Assembly (NCBI GenBank): GCA_903828235.1
Contig: CAIKLM010000112.1
Span: 1 to 36,654, forward strand
Direction: 5' to 3'
Length of the DNA: 36,654 nt
DNA from: an uncultured beta proteobacterium
GTDB taxonomy: Bacteria; Pseudomonadota; Gammaproteobacteria; Burkholderiales; Burkholderiaceae_C
Within the stretch, counting starts at the first letter, position 1, and every line of letters starts with the position of its first letter. Below the pieces are notes generated by a model. The model made no database searches. It was not told the DNA's origin and saw only the letters and a list, made by a program, of their open reading frames with translations. Position numbers and translations under genes: made by a program. Below, piece by piece: positions 26,576 to 35,389 of this stretch.

Positions 26576-29005
26576 TCAGGGGGCGTAGAGCGCCTGCTCC
26601 AGCGAGCGCAGGGCCTGCAGGTACTGCGGCCGGCCGCCGAAGGCGCGCACCAGCTCCACCGGCGAGCCCAGGCCCGCCAGCGGCTGCAGGCGCAGCACGG
26701 CGTCGCTCTCGATGGTGGTGATGCCCTCGTCGGCGTACTTGTCGAGCAGCGCCTCCATCACCTGGCGGGCCACCGGGCCGTACTGGGTGAACACGTTGCG
26801 CTTCTTCACGCGCTGGGCGCGCTCGCGCCGGGTGAGCGGTGGCTGGCCGTAGGCCACGTGCAGCAGCAGGTCGAACGGGTCGAGGTCCTTGCCCACTTCG
26901 TCGGCCAGCGCGTCGAGGAACACGCCGCGCTGCTCCAGCTCGTCGATCAGCACGGCCTTGCGCTCGGCAGCGTTCCAGGCCTGCAGGAAGGCGTCGAGCG
27001 AGGCGTAGGCCTTGGACAGGTTGATGCGGGTGTAGTCGCGCAGGCTTTCGGTGACGAGGCGTCCGTCGGCGTCGAGGAACTGCACGCGCTCGCGGGCCAC
27101 GCTGACGTTGACGCTACCGCCCACGATGTAGCGGCGCGCGGCTTCGCTGCCGTCGCCCGGGCCGCTGAGCTCGGGGCCCAGCGGGCCGGATTCGGCACCG
27201 GCGCCGGTGTCGTCGCCCTCACCGGGCGGGGGCTCGATGGGGTCGCCGGCCTGGGGCTCGTACACCTGCACCGGGTCGCCGTCGAAGGCGGGGTCGGCAA
27301 ACAGCTCGGTGGCGCGCTTGAAGTCGAGGATGGTGAACCAGGTCTTGCCCAGGTCCTCGCGCAGCCGGGTGCCACGGCCGATGATCTGCTTGAACAGCGT
27401 CATCGACTTGATCTGCTGGTCCAGCACGATGAGCTTGCAGGTCTGTGCGTCCACGCCCGTGCTCATGAGCTTGGAGGTGGTGGCGATCACCGGGAAGGTC
27501 TTGTCGGGGTCGATGAAGTTGTCGAGCTGCGCCTTGCCCAGCAGGTTGTCGCCGGTGATCTGCACCACGTAGTTCGGCTGCGCCGCGCACAGGTCGGCGT
27601 TGGCGTTGGCCAGCGCCTGGCGCATGCGCGCGGCGTGGTCGATGTCCTCGCAGAACACGATGGTCTTGTCGTAGCGGTTCGTGGCCTTCAGGTACTCGGT
27701 GATCTTGGCCGCCACCACCTCGTCGCGCCGCTCCAGCACCAGCTTGCGGTTCATGTCGGGGCCGGTGTACACACGGTCTTCGATGACGTGGCCGAGCTTG
27801 TCGGTCATGCCGGAAGTGGGGCGCCAGCCGAAGGCGTCCTTGTCCAGGTCGACGCGGACCACCTTGTAGGGCGCCAGGTAGCCGTCCTCGATACCCTGGC
27901 GCAGGCTGTAGGTGTAGGCGGGCTCGCCGAAATAGTCGATGTTGGAAACGTCGGCCGTTTCCTTGGGCGTGGCCGTCAGGCCGATCTGCGCAGCCCCGCT
28001 GAAGTAGTCGAGGATGCGGCGCCAGGCCGAGTCTTCGGCGGCGCTGCCGCGGTGGCATTCGTCGACGATGACGAGGTCGAAGAAGTCGGGCGAGAACTGG
28101 CGGTAGATGTCGTCGGCCTCGTCGCTGCCCGTCACGGCCTGGTACAGCGAGAGGTAGATCTCGTAGCTCTTGTTGACCTGCTTGGTGGTCTTGTGGATGG
28201 CGAGATCGACTTCTTCAAGCGTGGTCTTGCCCTGCGCGTCGACCACCTCCACGCCTTTGGCGTGCGGGCTGAGCTTGGCCATGGCGCCCTTGAACGGCCG
28301 GAAGTCGTTGACCATGGTCTGGTCGACGAGGATGTTGCGGTCGGCCAGGAACAGGATGCGCTTCCTGGCGCCGCTCTTCCACAGCCGCCAGATGATCTGG
28401 AAGGCAGTGTAGGTCTTGCCCGTGCCGGTGGCCATGACCAGCAGCACGCGCTGGCGGCCGGCGGCGATGGCCTCGACCGTGCGGTTGATGGCGTTGAGCT
28501 GGTAGTAGCGCGGGGTCTTCGAGGGGGCGTACTCGTGCTCGGCAACCTCCCGTACCGCCGGCGGCCAGCCCTTCCACGCGCAGTAGCGGTCCCACAGCTC
28601 GGTGGGTGACGGAAACTCGTGGAGAGCGAGGTTGCGCTCGAGCACCCCGTCGGCGAGCGTGGCGTCGCGGAAGACGAAGCCGTCGCCGTTGCTCGAAAAA
28701 CTGAAGGGCACGTCGAGCAGCCGGGCGTAGTTGATGGCCTGGCCCATGCCGGCGCCCACGGCCTGCTGGTTGTCCTTGGCCTCCACCACGGCCAGCGGGA
28801 TGTTGGGCTTGATGAACAGGGCGTAGTCAGCCCGCAGCACGGAGCCCTTGTCGCGCCGGGCTCGACGGCCCTGCACCACCACGCGCCCAGCCCGCAGCGG
28901 GTACTCGCGGAAGATCTGCAGCAGGCCGTCCCAACCGGCTGCCTCCATGGCGGGCCGGATGAACTTCTCGCAGATGTCGCTTTCGCTGAGGGTCTTCTTG
29001 TCCAT
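26576..29005 (-). CDS. hsdR: Type I restriction endonuclease subunit (EcoEI-like)
   Basis: An 809-residue restriction and translocation subunit of the shorter EcoAI/EcoEI class. The PD-(D/E)xK nuclease has Asp60 (LRADYALF) and Glu75-x-Lys77 (VVEAKDNQQ) with a downstream QAINYAR motif. The helicase core has Walker A MATGTGKTY at 191-199, the DECH box at 315-318, LTATPKET as motif III, and IGRGTRLRED as motif VI near 540. The C-terminal part (about 700-790), with LLLHVAYGQPPLTRRERAQR, is the HsdM-docking domain of this class. All motifs are intact. hsdR is the first gene of the island on this strand and lies 21 bp downstream of the acyl-CoA synthetase gene. Confidence 0.96.
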   Translation of the reverse strand: MDKKTLSESDICEKFIRPAMEAAGWDGLLQIFREYPLRAGRVVVQGRRARRDKGSVLRADYALFIKPNIPLAVVEAKDNQQAVGAGMGQAINYARLLDVPFSFSSNGDGFVFRDATLADGVLERNLALHEFPSPTELWDRYCAWKGWPPAVREVAEHEYAPSKTPRYYQLNAINRTVEAIAAGRQRVLLVMATGTGKTYTAFQIIWRLWKSGARKRILFLADRNILVDQTMVNDFRPFKGAMAKLSPHAKGVEVVDAQGKTTLEEVDLAIHKTTKQVNKSYEIYLSLYQAVTGSDEADDIYRQFSPDFFDLVIVDECHRGSAAEDSAWRRILDYFSGAAQIGLTATPKETADVSNIDYFGEPAYTYSLRQGIEDGYLAPYKVVRVDLDKDAFGWRPTSGMTDKLGHVIEDRVYTGPDMNRKLVLERRDEVVAAKITEYLKATNRYDKTIVFCEDIDHAARMRQALANANADLCAAQPNYVVQITGDNLLGKAQLDNFIDPDKTFPVIATTSKLMSTGVDAQTCKLIVLDQQIKSMTLFKQIIGRGTRLREDLGKTWFTILDFKRATELFADPAFDGDPVQVYEPQAGDPIEPPPGEGDDTGAGAESGPLGPELSGPGDGSEAARRYIVGGSVNVSVARERVQFLDADGRLVTESLRDYTRINLSKAYASLDAFLQAWNAAERKAVLIDELEQRGVFLDALADEVGKDLDPFDLLLHVAYGQPPLTRRERAQRVKKRNVFTQYGPVARQVMEALLDKYADEGITTIESDAVLRLQPLAGLGSPVELVRAFGGRPQYLQALRSLEQALYAP

Positions 29006-29026
29006 GCCGGGGGCGAAGCCTAACGC

Positions 29027-30577
29027 CTAAGGCGCAAGGGGTCGATCGGGCGGTCGTGCCTCGGCCACCCACGCCGCCCGAAGCTCCCGCTTCAGCACCT
29101 TGCCGATGGCGCTGCGCGGCAGCTCCGGCAGCCAGTGCACCGCGCTCAGCCGCTGCGTCTTGCCGACCTGCGCGTTCACCCACTCGCGCAGCGCCCCGGC
29201 CTCGAGCGTGCTGCCCGGCCGGCGCACGCAGAAGGCCGCCGGCGTCTCGCCCCACTCGCGGCTGGGCAGGCCCACCACCGCGGCGTCGGCCACGTCGGGG
29301 TGCTGGCGCAGCACGGCCTCGAGGTCGCTGGGGTAGACGTTGAAGCCGCCGCTGATGACCATGTCCTTGCGGCGGTCCATCAGCACCAGGAAGCCGTCGT
29401 CGTCGAAGCGGCCGATGTCGCCGGTGCGCAGGAAGCGCCGGCCCTCGGCGTCGAACCACTCGGCCTCGCGCGTGAGCTCGGGCCGGCCGTGGTAGCCGGT
29501 CATCATGCCCGGGCTTCGGCCCACGACCTCGCCGGTGGCGCCCGGCGGCAGCTCGCGGCCGTCCTCGTCGACGAGGCGGATGTCGTGCCCCTCGGCCGGC
29601 GGGCCCACGGTGTGCAGCTTGTGCGGGTGCAGGTGGGCCTGCAGGATGCAGGTGCCGCCGCCTTCGGTGAGGCCGTAGTACTCGGTCAGGCCGCCGGGCC
29701 AGCGCGCCAGCACGGCCGCCTTCAGCTCGGCGTGGAAGGGCGCGCTGGTGCAGAACTTCTGGCGGAAGGCGCCCAGGTCGAAGCGGTCGAACCCGGGCAG
29801 GTCCATCAGCCGCCGGTACTGCACCGGCACCAGCATGGTGTGCGTGGCGCGGTGGGCCTGTGCCAGCTCCAGGTAGCCCAGCGCGTCGAACTTCGGCATC
29901 AGCACGGCGCAGCCGCCGTAGGCCAGCGTCGGGATCAGGCACACCAGCGTGGTGTTGCTGTACAGCGGCGTGGCGATCAGGGTCACCGCGTCGGTGCCGT
30001 AGCCCGCAGCACCCGCACGCCGGATGTGCGCCCAGCGCATGGCGTGCGGCTGCACGATGCCCTTGGGCGTGCCCGTGGTGCCCGAGCTGTAGATGATGTT
30101 GAAGGGCCAGGCGGGCTCGATGGCCACTGGCCGTGGCCGCGTGCCGGGCGCGGGCAGCGTGGCGTCGAGCACGGCGGGGTCGTCGCCGATGGCCACGCGG
30201 CGCACCGCGGCCGGCCAGGGCACGTCGTCGGCCAGCGCATCGCCGAACAGCACGCCCACGGCCGCGTCGGCGGCCATCGCCGCGCGCTGCGCCGGCGTGG
30301 CGCTGGGCGCCAGCGGCACGGCCGCCGCACCGGCGCGCAGGGTGCCGATGAACACCGCCACCGCGTCCAGCGAGGTGGCCGCGCACAGCGCCGCGGTGCC
30401 GCCCGGGCCCAGGCCCTGCGACTGCAGCCACGCCGCGATGCGGTCGACGCGCTCGTCAAGCTCGCGCCAGGTCCAGCGTCGTGCGCCGCAGGCCAGCACG
30501 GGTGCGTCGGGGCGCTGCCGCGCGTGCAGCGCCACCAGCGCGGGCAGGCTCTCAAAGTCCGAATCGGGCAGGGTCAT
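29027..30577 (-). CDS. AMP-dependent acyl-CoA synthetase/ligase
   Basis: A 516-residue ANL-superfamily adenylating enzyme that would activate a carboxylic acid as acyl-AMP and then acyl-CoA. The P-loop motif IIYSSGTTGTPKGIVQPH lies near residue 160. The A5 motif EYYGLTEGGGT, the hinge-region motif TGDIGRFDDDGFLVLMDR and the A10 lysine in RSAIGKVLKREL are all present. The ATG at 30577 starts the conserved N-terminus; the frame stays open upstream but overlaps the divergent gene. The substrate is unknown; fatty or aromatic acids are both possible. The gene is isolated from other acyl-CoA enzymes, with only the restriction operon behind it and a SUMF1-domain gene divergent by 49 bp. Confidence 0.9.
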   Translation of the reverse strand: MTLPDSDFESLPALVALHARQRPDAPVLACGARRWTWRELDERVDRIAAWLQSQGLGPGGTAALCAATSLDAVAVFIGTLRAGAAAVPLAPSATPAQRAAMAADAAVGVLFGDALADDVPWPAAVRRVAIGDDPAVLDATLPAPGTRPRPVAIEPAWPFNIIYSSGTTGTPKGIVQPHAMRWAHIRRAGAAGYGTDAVTLIATPLYSNTTLVCLIPTLAYGGCAVLMPKFDALGYLELAQAHRATHTMLVPVQYRRLMDLPGFDRFDLGAFRQKFCTSAPFHAELKAAVLARWPGGLTEYYGLTEGGGTCILQAHLHPHKLHTVGPPAEGHDIRLVDEDGRELPPGATGEVVGRSPGMMTGYHGRPELTREAEWFDAEGRRFLRTGDIGRFDDDGFLVLMDRRKDMVISGGFNVYPSDLEAVLRQHPDVADAAVVGLPSREWGETPAAFCVRRPGSTLEAGALREWVNAQVGKTQRLSAVHWLPELPRSAIGKVLKRELRAAWVAEARPPDRPLAP

Positions 30578-30626
30578 CGCGCGATGGTGCCGCATCGGGC
30601 GGCGGGCGCTGGCTAGAGTGAACACC

Positions 30627-31403
30627 ATGCCCATGCTCCCCCGAACCCGCGCCGCCCTGCTGCCGGCCGCCCTGCTGCCGGCCGCGCTGGCGGCCGCCGC
30701 GCAGGCCGCCCCGATCGACTGGCAGCGCGTCGGTGCCTTCGAGATCGCCCGCACCGAGACCACCATCGCGCAGTTCCGCGCCTTCGCGCAGGCCACCGGC
30801 ACCGTCACCGCGGCCGAGCGGCGCGGCGGTGGCCAGGTCTACGAGGCCGGCTCGGTGAGCAAGCCCGGCTGGACCTGGCGCGCGCCCTTCGGCCCCGGCT
30901 ACGCAGCGGCCGACGACGAGCCGGCCGTGCACCTGACGTGGCACGAGGCGCAGGCCTTCTGCCGCTGGGCCGGCGGCCGGCTGCCCACCGATGCCGAGTG
31001 GGCCGGCGCCGCCTACACCGAGCAGCGCGAGAAGCCGCCCGCCCCCTTCGAGCGCGGCCGCCGCTACCCGCTGCCCACCGGCGACAGCGCGCGCGGCGCG
31101 CAGTGCCTGGGCGACTGCGGCCCCGAGGCCGCGGCGCGCGCCGTGCGCCACGGCGCGGCGCTGTCGCGCGGCGACGGCCATGCCCGCACCGGGCGCACGC
31201 CGGCGGGCGTGAACGGCCTGTTCGACATGGGCGGCAACGCCTGGGAGTGGGTGGACGATCCGCCCGGCGCGCGCGGCGACGCCGAGCGCCGCACGCGCGG
31301 CGGCTCGTGGTGGTACGGCACCGGGCCCATGCGCGCCGAGCACCACCAGTCCAAGCCGGCCGACACGGCGGTGGTGTACATCGGCTTCCGCTGCGCGCGC
31401 TGA
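30627..31403 (+). CDS. SUMF1/FGE-domain exported protein
   Basis: A 258-residue protein with an N-terminal signal peptide (hydrophobic Leu/Ala run, AAQAAP cleavage region), so periplasmic. The SUMF1 (FGE-sulfatase) fold is evident from ARTETTIAQFRAFAQATG, PAVHLTWHEAQAFCRWAGG, RLPTDAEWAGAAY, NGLFDMGGNAWEWVDD, RTRGGSWWYG and the final YIGFRCAR. The copper-binding cysteine pair of true formylglycine-generating enzymes is absent: the GGSW segment continues WYGTGPMR. Sulfatase activation is therefore unlikely, and the protein is better called a SUMF1-like domain protein of unknown role. It is divergent from the acyl-CoA synthetase and 85 bp upstream of an MFS gene. Confidence 0.85.
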   Translation: MPMLPRTRAALLPAALLPAALAAAAQAAPIDWQRVGAFEIARTETTIAQFRAFAQATGTVTAAERRGGGQVYEAGSVSKPGWTWRAPFGPGYAAADDEPAVHLTWHEAQAFCRWAGGRLPTDAEWAGAAYTEQREKPPAPFERGRRYPLPTGDSARGAQCLGDCGPEAAARAVRHGAALSRGDGHARTGRTPAGVNGLFDMGGNAWEWVDDPPGARGDAERRTRGGSWWYGTGPMRAEHHQSKPADTAVVYIGFRCAR

Positions 31404-31488
31404 GCGCACCCCTGAAGGCGCAGACCAGGCGGATCGGGCGGGACGCGCCCGCTGGACAGGCCGGCCGGGTGCGGCCACCATCGGGCCG

Positions 31489-32790
31489 ATGCGGGCGCCC
31501 CCGGCCCGCCCCTGCCGAGAACCCGCGCTGAATCCCGCCGCCGCACCCCTGCCCGCCACGCACGCCGCCGACTCGCGCTACGCCTGGACGCGCCTGGCCG
31601 CGGTGCTGGCGCTGATGACCATCGGCTCCAGCGGCATGTACGTCATCGCCGTGGTGCTGCCGGCGGTGCAGGCCGAGTTCGGCGTGGCGCGCTCCGACGC
31701 CTCGCTGCCGTACACGCTGCTGATGGTGGGCTTCGGCCTGGGCGGCGTGCTGATGGGGCGGCTGGCCGACCGCTTCGGTGTGATGGTGCCGGTGCTGGTG
31801 GGCGCGGCCGGGCTGGGCGGCGGCTACGCGCTGGCGGCCGGTGCCGGCAGCGTGGGCTCGTTCGCGCTGTGGCACGGGCTGCTGATCGGGCTGCTGGGCA
31901 GTTCGGCCACCTTCGCGCCGCTGGTGGCCGACACCTCGCTGTGGTTCGTGCGCCGGCGCGGCATCGCGGTGGCCATCTGCGCCAGCGGCAACTACCTGGC
32001 CGGCGCGATCTGGCCGCCGCTGGTGCAGGCGCTGGTGGAGCAGCACGGCTGGCGCAGCGCCTACCTGGTGCTGGCGGCGGTCAGCGTGCTGGCGATGCCG
32101 CTGCTGGCGCTGCTGCTGCGGCCGCGGCCGCCGGCGGCGGTGGCCGCGCCGCCGCGCCACGCCGGGGCCGCGCAGCCGTCCGACCGCCCCTTCGGCCTGC
32201 CCATGGGCGGCGCGCAGGCGCTGCTGTGCGTGGCCGGCGTGGCCTGCTGCGTGGCGATGTCGATGCCGCAGGTGCACATCGTGGCCTACTGCACCGACCT
32301 CGGCTTCGGCGCTGCGCAGGGCGCGCAGATGCTGTCGCTGATGCTGGCCTTCGGCATCGTCAGCCGGCTCGTCAGCGGCTTCATCTGCGACCGCATCGGC
32401 GGCCTGCGCACGTTGCTGCTGGGCTCGGTGCTGCAGGGGCTGGCGCTGCTGCTGTTCATCCCTTTCGACGGGCTGGTGTCGCTGTACGTGATCTCGGCGC
32501 TGTTCGGCCTGTTTCAGGGCGGCATCGTGCCCAGCTACGCCATCATCGTGCGCGAGCACTTCCCCCCGCGCGAGGCCGGCGAGCGGGTGGGCTGGGTGCT
32601 GATGAGCACGCTGTTCGGCATGGCGCTGGGCGGCTGGCTGTCGGGCAAGGTGTTCGACCTCACCGGCTCGTACCACGCGGCCTTCGTCAACGGCGTGGCC
32701 TGGAACCTGGTCAACCTGTCGGTGGTGGGCTGGCTGCTGTGGCGCACCACGCGGCTGCGGCCGGCCGCGGCCATGGGCACGCCGCCATAG
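31489..32790 (+). CDS. MFS transporter
   Basis: A 433-residue major facilitator superfamily permease with about twelve hydrophobic helices in two halves. The loop 2-3 signature appears as [15 protein letters not shown] related motif in the second half is [16 protein letters not shown]. The central loop is the Pro/Ala-rich stretch around the fifth to sixth kilobase of the gene's cytoplasmic face ([15 protein letters not shown]). The N-terminal 25-residue leader is low-complexity. The pattern resembles anion/monocarboxylate-type MFS proteins, but the substrate is not predictable. It is followed by the M14 peptidase gene after 46 bp, possibly in one operon. Confidence 0.85.
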   Translation: MRAPPARPCREPALNPAAAPLPATHAADSRYAWTRLAAVLALMTIGSSGMYVIAVVLPAVQAEFGVARSDASLPYTLLMVGFGLGGVLMGRLADRFGVMVPVLVGAAGLGGGYALAAGAGSVGSFALWHGLLIGLLGSSATFAPLVADTSLWFVRRRGIAVAICASGNYLAGAIWPPLVQALVEQHGWRSAYLVLAAVSVLAMPLLALLLRPRPPAAVAAPPRHAGAAQPSDRPFGLPMGGAQALLCVAGVACCVAMSMPQVHIVAYCTDLGFGAAQGAQMLSLMLAFGIVSRLVSGFICDRIGGLRTLLLGSVLQGLALLLFIPFDGLVSLYVISALFGLFQGGIVPSYAIIVREHFPPREAGERVGWVLMSTLFGMALGGWLSGKVFDLTGSYHAAFVNGVAWNLVNLSVVGWLLWRTTRLRPAAAMGTPP

Positions 32791-32836
32791 CCGGGTTGCG
32801 GCAAGATCGGCGCCCCGACACCACCCCGCCGCCGCC

Positions 32837-34558
32837 GTGTTCCGACACCAGTACATCGACAACGATCAGCTCGCCGCGCAGCTGCAGCGCTGGGCGCAGC
32901 AGCACCCCGGCCTCGTGCACCTGGGCTCGCTGGGCCGCAGCGCCGGCGGCCGCGACATCCCGCTGCTGACCATCGGCCCCGACCCCGGCGAGCCCGGCCG
33001 CGCGCGCCCGGCCGTCTGGGTGGACGGCAACATGCACGCCAGCGAGGTGTGCGGCACCAGCGTGGCGCTGGCCATCGCCGAGGACCTGATCGCGCTGCAC
33101 GGCGGCGCCACCACGGCCGGCGGCCGCCCCCTGCCCGAGGCGATGCGGCAGACGCTGCGCGAGACGGTGTTCTACGTCGCCCCGCGCCTGTCGCCCGACG
33201 GCGCCGAGGAGGTGCTGGCGCGCGGCCGCTACGTGCGCTCCAGCCCGGTGGACGACCGCGCCGCGCGCGGCCACGCCCACTGGGTGGCCGAAGACCTGGA
33301 CGGCGACGGCCGCACCGCCTACCTGCGCGTGGCCGACCCCGACGGCGACCTCGTCGAGCTGCGCGGCGACGACGGCCAACCGCTGGTGCCGCCGGTGATG
33401 GTGTCGCGCATGCCCGAGGACGAGGGCCCGTTCTTCCGCCTGTACCCCGAGGGCCGCATCGCCAACTTCGACGGCCGCACCGTGCCCGACGCCGGCTTCC
33501 TGGGCGACAACGCCTACGACTTCAACCGCAACTTCAGCTACGCCTGGGCGCCCGAGCCGCAGCAGGCCGGCGCCGGCCACTACCCGGGCAGCGCGCCCGA
33601 GGTGCGCGCGGTGATGGACTTCGCCAGCCGCCACCCCAACATCATGGTGTGGCTGAACCTGCACACCTTCGGCGGCGTGCTGATCCGGCCGCTGGCCGAC
33701 CAGCCCGACAGCAAGCTGCACCCCGAGGACCTGGGCGTGTACCAGCAGGTCGAGGCCTGGATGACCGAGCACACGGGCTACGCCACGGTCAGCGGGTTCC
33801 ACGAGTTCCTGTACCAGCCCGAGAAGCCGGTGAACGGCAGCCTGTCGCAGTACGCCTACCGCCAGCGCGGCGCGCTGGCCTACGTGGTGGAGCTGTGGGA
33901 TCTGTTCCGGCAGCTGGGCATCGAGCGCAAGAAGCCCTTCGTGGACCACTACTCCACACTGACGCGGGCCGAACTGCGCGCGCTGGCGGCCTTCGACCGC
34001 GAGCACAACGGCGGCCGCGTCTTCGGCCCCTGGCGGCGGCTTCAGCACCCGCAGCTCGGCGAGGTGGAGGTGGGCGGCTTCGACCCGCGCATCGGCATCT
34101 GGAACCCGCCGCTGGACCGCCTGGCCGCCACCTGCGAGCAGCAGAGCGCCGCCTTCCTGCGCGTGGCGGCGCTGGTGCCGCGGCTGAGCGTGCAGGTGCT
34201 GCGCCAGGAGCGCGTGGACGGCCACACGCGCGTGGAGCTGCGCGTGGCCAACCACGGCTATCTGGGCAGCTACGGCCCGGCCTCGGCGGCCGGCCTGCCG
34301 CACGCCGAGCCGCTGCGCGCAACGTTCCAGGCCGCGGGCGGCGCCACGCTGCTGGCCCCCACCGAGACGGTGGTCGAACTGGGCCACCTTCAGGGCTGGG
34401 GACGCGGGCTGCACGGCACCTCGATCTTCTCGCCCTGGTCACGCGGCAACGGCCACGAGCGCTTCCTGACGCTGCTGGTGGCGGGCCAGGGCACGCTGCG
34501 CGTGGAAGTGGGCAGCTGCCGGGTGGGCTTCCGGCAGCTGGAGGTGGCGGTGGGCTGA
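32837..34558 (+). CDS. M14 family zinc carboxypeptidase
   Basis: A 573-residue M14-type metallocarboxypeptidase. Zinc ligands are His67 and Glu70 in GNMHASE, and the third histidine lies in WLNLHTFGG (about 274). The substrate-binding YDFNRNFSY (about 230) and the catalytic glutamate in YVVELWD (about 354) are also in place. The C-terminal 180 residues form a beta-rich extension with [19 protein letters not shown], similar to the transthyretin-like or other appended domains seen in bacterial M14 proteins. No signal peptide is visible, so it appears cytoplasmic. The start is GTG at 32837. It follows the MFS gene by 46 bp; uptake and trimming of a peptide-like substrate is a possible joint role. 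Confidence 0.9.
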   Translation: MFRHQYIDNDQLAAQLQRWAQQHPGLVHLGSLGRSAGGRDIPLLTIGPDPGEPGRARPAVWVDGNMHASEVCGTSVALAIAEDLIALHGGATTAGGRPLPEAMRQTLRETVFYVAPRLSPDGAEEVLARGRYVRSSPVDDRAARGHAHWVAEDLDGDGRTAYLRVADPDGDLVELRGDDGQPLVPPVMVSRMPEDEGPFFRLYPEGRIANFDGRTVPDAGFLGDNAYDFNRNFSYAWAPEPQQAGAGHYPGSAPEVRAVMDFASRHPNIMVWLNLHTFGGVLIRPLADQPDSKLHPEDLGVYQQVEAWMTEHTGYATVSGFHEFLYQPEKPVNGSLSQYAYRQRGALAYVVELWDLFRQLGIERKKPFVDHYSTLTRAELRALAAFDREHNGGRVFGPWRRLQHPQLGEVEVGGFDPRIGIWNPPLDRLAATCEQQSAAFLRVAALVPRLSVQVLRQERVDGHTRVELRVANHGYLGSYGPASAAGLPHAEPLRATFQAAGGATLLAPTETVVELGHLQGWGRGLHGTSIFSPWSRGNGHERFLTLLVAGQGTLRVEVGSCRVGFRQLEVAVG

Positions 34559-34571
34559 GCGCCGGCGGCCT

Positions 34572-34586
34572 GGCGCCTGCGGCGCC
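34572..34586. terminator. GGCGCC hairpin between convergent genes
   Basis: GGCGCC (34572-34577), TGC loop, GGCGCC (34581-34586), 13 bp after the peptidase stop. It lies between two convergent genes and could act on both transcripts. No T-run follows in either direction. Confidence 0.35.
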
Positions 34587-34623
34587 GAGATCGCCGGGGT
34601 CGCCCGTGCGCTGGGGCGCGGCG

Positions 34624-35337
34624 TCATCGCGCCGGGGAACGGGGAATGTCCTGCCGAAGGTCGCGGAGCTCGTGCTGGATCTCTCGCAGCAGGCGAATGT
34701 CCTCGGGCGTTTCCGGTCGGTTCGCCTCGCGCAGGAGCTTGGAGCCCTCATCCCAGCCGATCTTTCCGAGCACGCCGGCCGCGCCCGAAACCAGCGCCGT
34801 GCGCAAGGAGTGCGTCAGGGCCTTGACGCCACCTTCGATTGCGTCGTTGAACGCGGCCTGGTAGGTGGAGCGCAAGGCCTCCGGGATCTGTTTCGACACC
34901 CTCGCGAACTCGTCTCGGAACAGGCGGTTTAGCTGGGACGCGAGTTCCTGCGGCGTTCGCGCGCCGGCCAGCCCGCCAGGAGTCGCAGCCTTGCTCATCG
35001 CGTTCCTGGTGGCTTGGCCGCAGGCCTTCAGGCAAACCCGGTCGGCTCCGCTGCCCAGGTAGCGCGTGGCCTGTGTCGCTGCCCGCTTCTCGATCCAGTT
35101 GATGAGCCCACGCATCACGCGCGGGTTCCGGACCGCCCACTGCAGGCCCTTCACGATGGGCCTGACCATCGCCACCTGTTCAGCCGCTGCCGGCGGCGTC
35201 CATGGCCCAGGCACCGCCGCGCCCGGGCTCGGTGACGCCGGCAAGGCGTCCGGCGCGCCCAGGCCCTGCAGGGCCGGATGGGCGGCGCCCGGGACCGCCG
35301 GAACGGAAAGGGGGACTACTCGGCTCGTGAATGTCAT
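34624..35337 (-). CDS. Uncharacterised protein, Pro/Ala-rich N-terminus
   Basis: A 237-residue protein not recognised. Residues 1-52 are Pro/Ala/Gly-rich and probably disordered (for example PALQGLGAPDALPASPSPG). The remainder is predicted helical, with a short Cys pair (VCLKACGQATR), EEF-like charged helices and a closing coiled-coil-like stretch DIRLLREIQHELRDLRQDI. There is no signal peptide or membrane segment. It follows the next gene by 52 bp on the same strand and is likely co-transcribed. A 6-bp stem hairpin lies in that gap (35360-35379). The layout, a disordered N-terminus ahead of a helical body, is compatible with a secreted effector, but there is no direct evidence. Confidence 0.65.
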   Translation of the reverse strand: MTFTSRVVPLSVPAVPGAAHPALQGLGAPDALPASPSPGAAVPGPWTPPAAAEQVAMVRPIVKGLQWAVRNPRVMRGLINWIEKRAATQATRYLGSGADRVCLKACGQATRNAMSKAATPGGLAGARTPQELASQLNRLFRDEFARVSKQIPEALRSTYQAAFNDAIEGGVKALTHSLRTALVSGAAGVLGKIGWDEGSKLLREANRPETPEDIRLLREIQHELRDLRQDIPRSPAR

Positions 35338-35389
35338 GTTGCTGCGGTCTTCGGTTCGATGCCGGCTCGCGCACCGGCAGGTTCATCGG

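Noticed and set aside
25037..28609. Very long plus-strand open frame (1190 codons) opposite hsdM and hsdR
   Set aside because: It is antisense to two fully motif-supported genes; its composition (Val/His/Leu/Gly with no motif) is that of a high-GC shadow frame.
30805..32862. Minus-strand frame of 685 codons opposite the SUMF1 and MFS genes
   Set aside because: Gln/His/Arg-rich shadow without any domain; the plus-strand genes have membrane helices and motifs.
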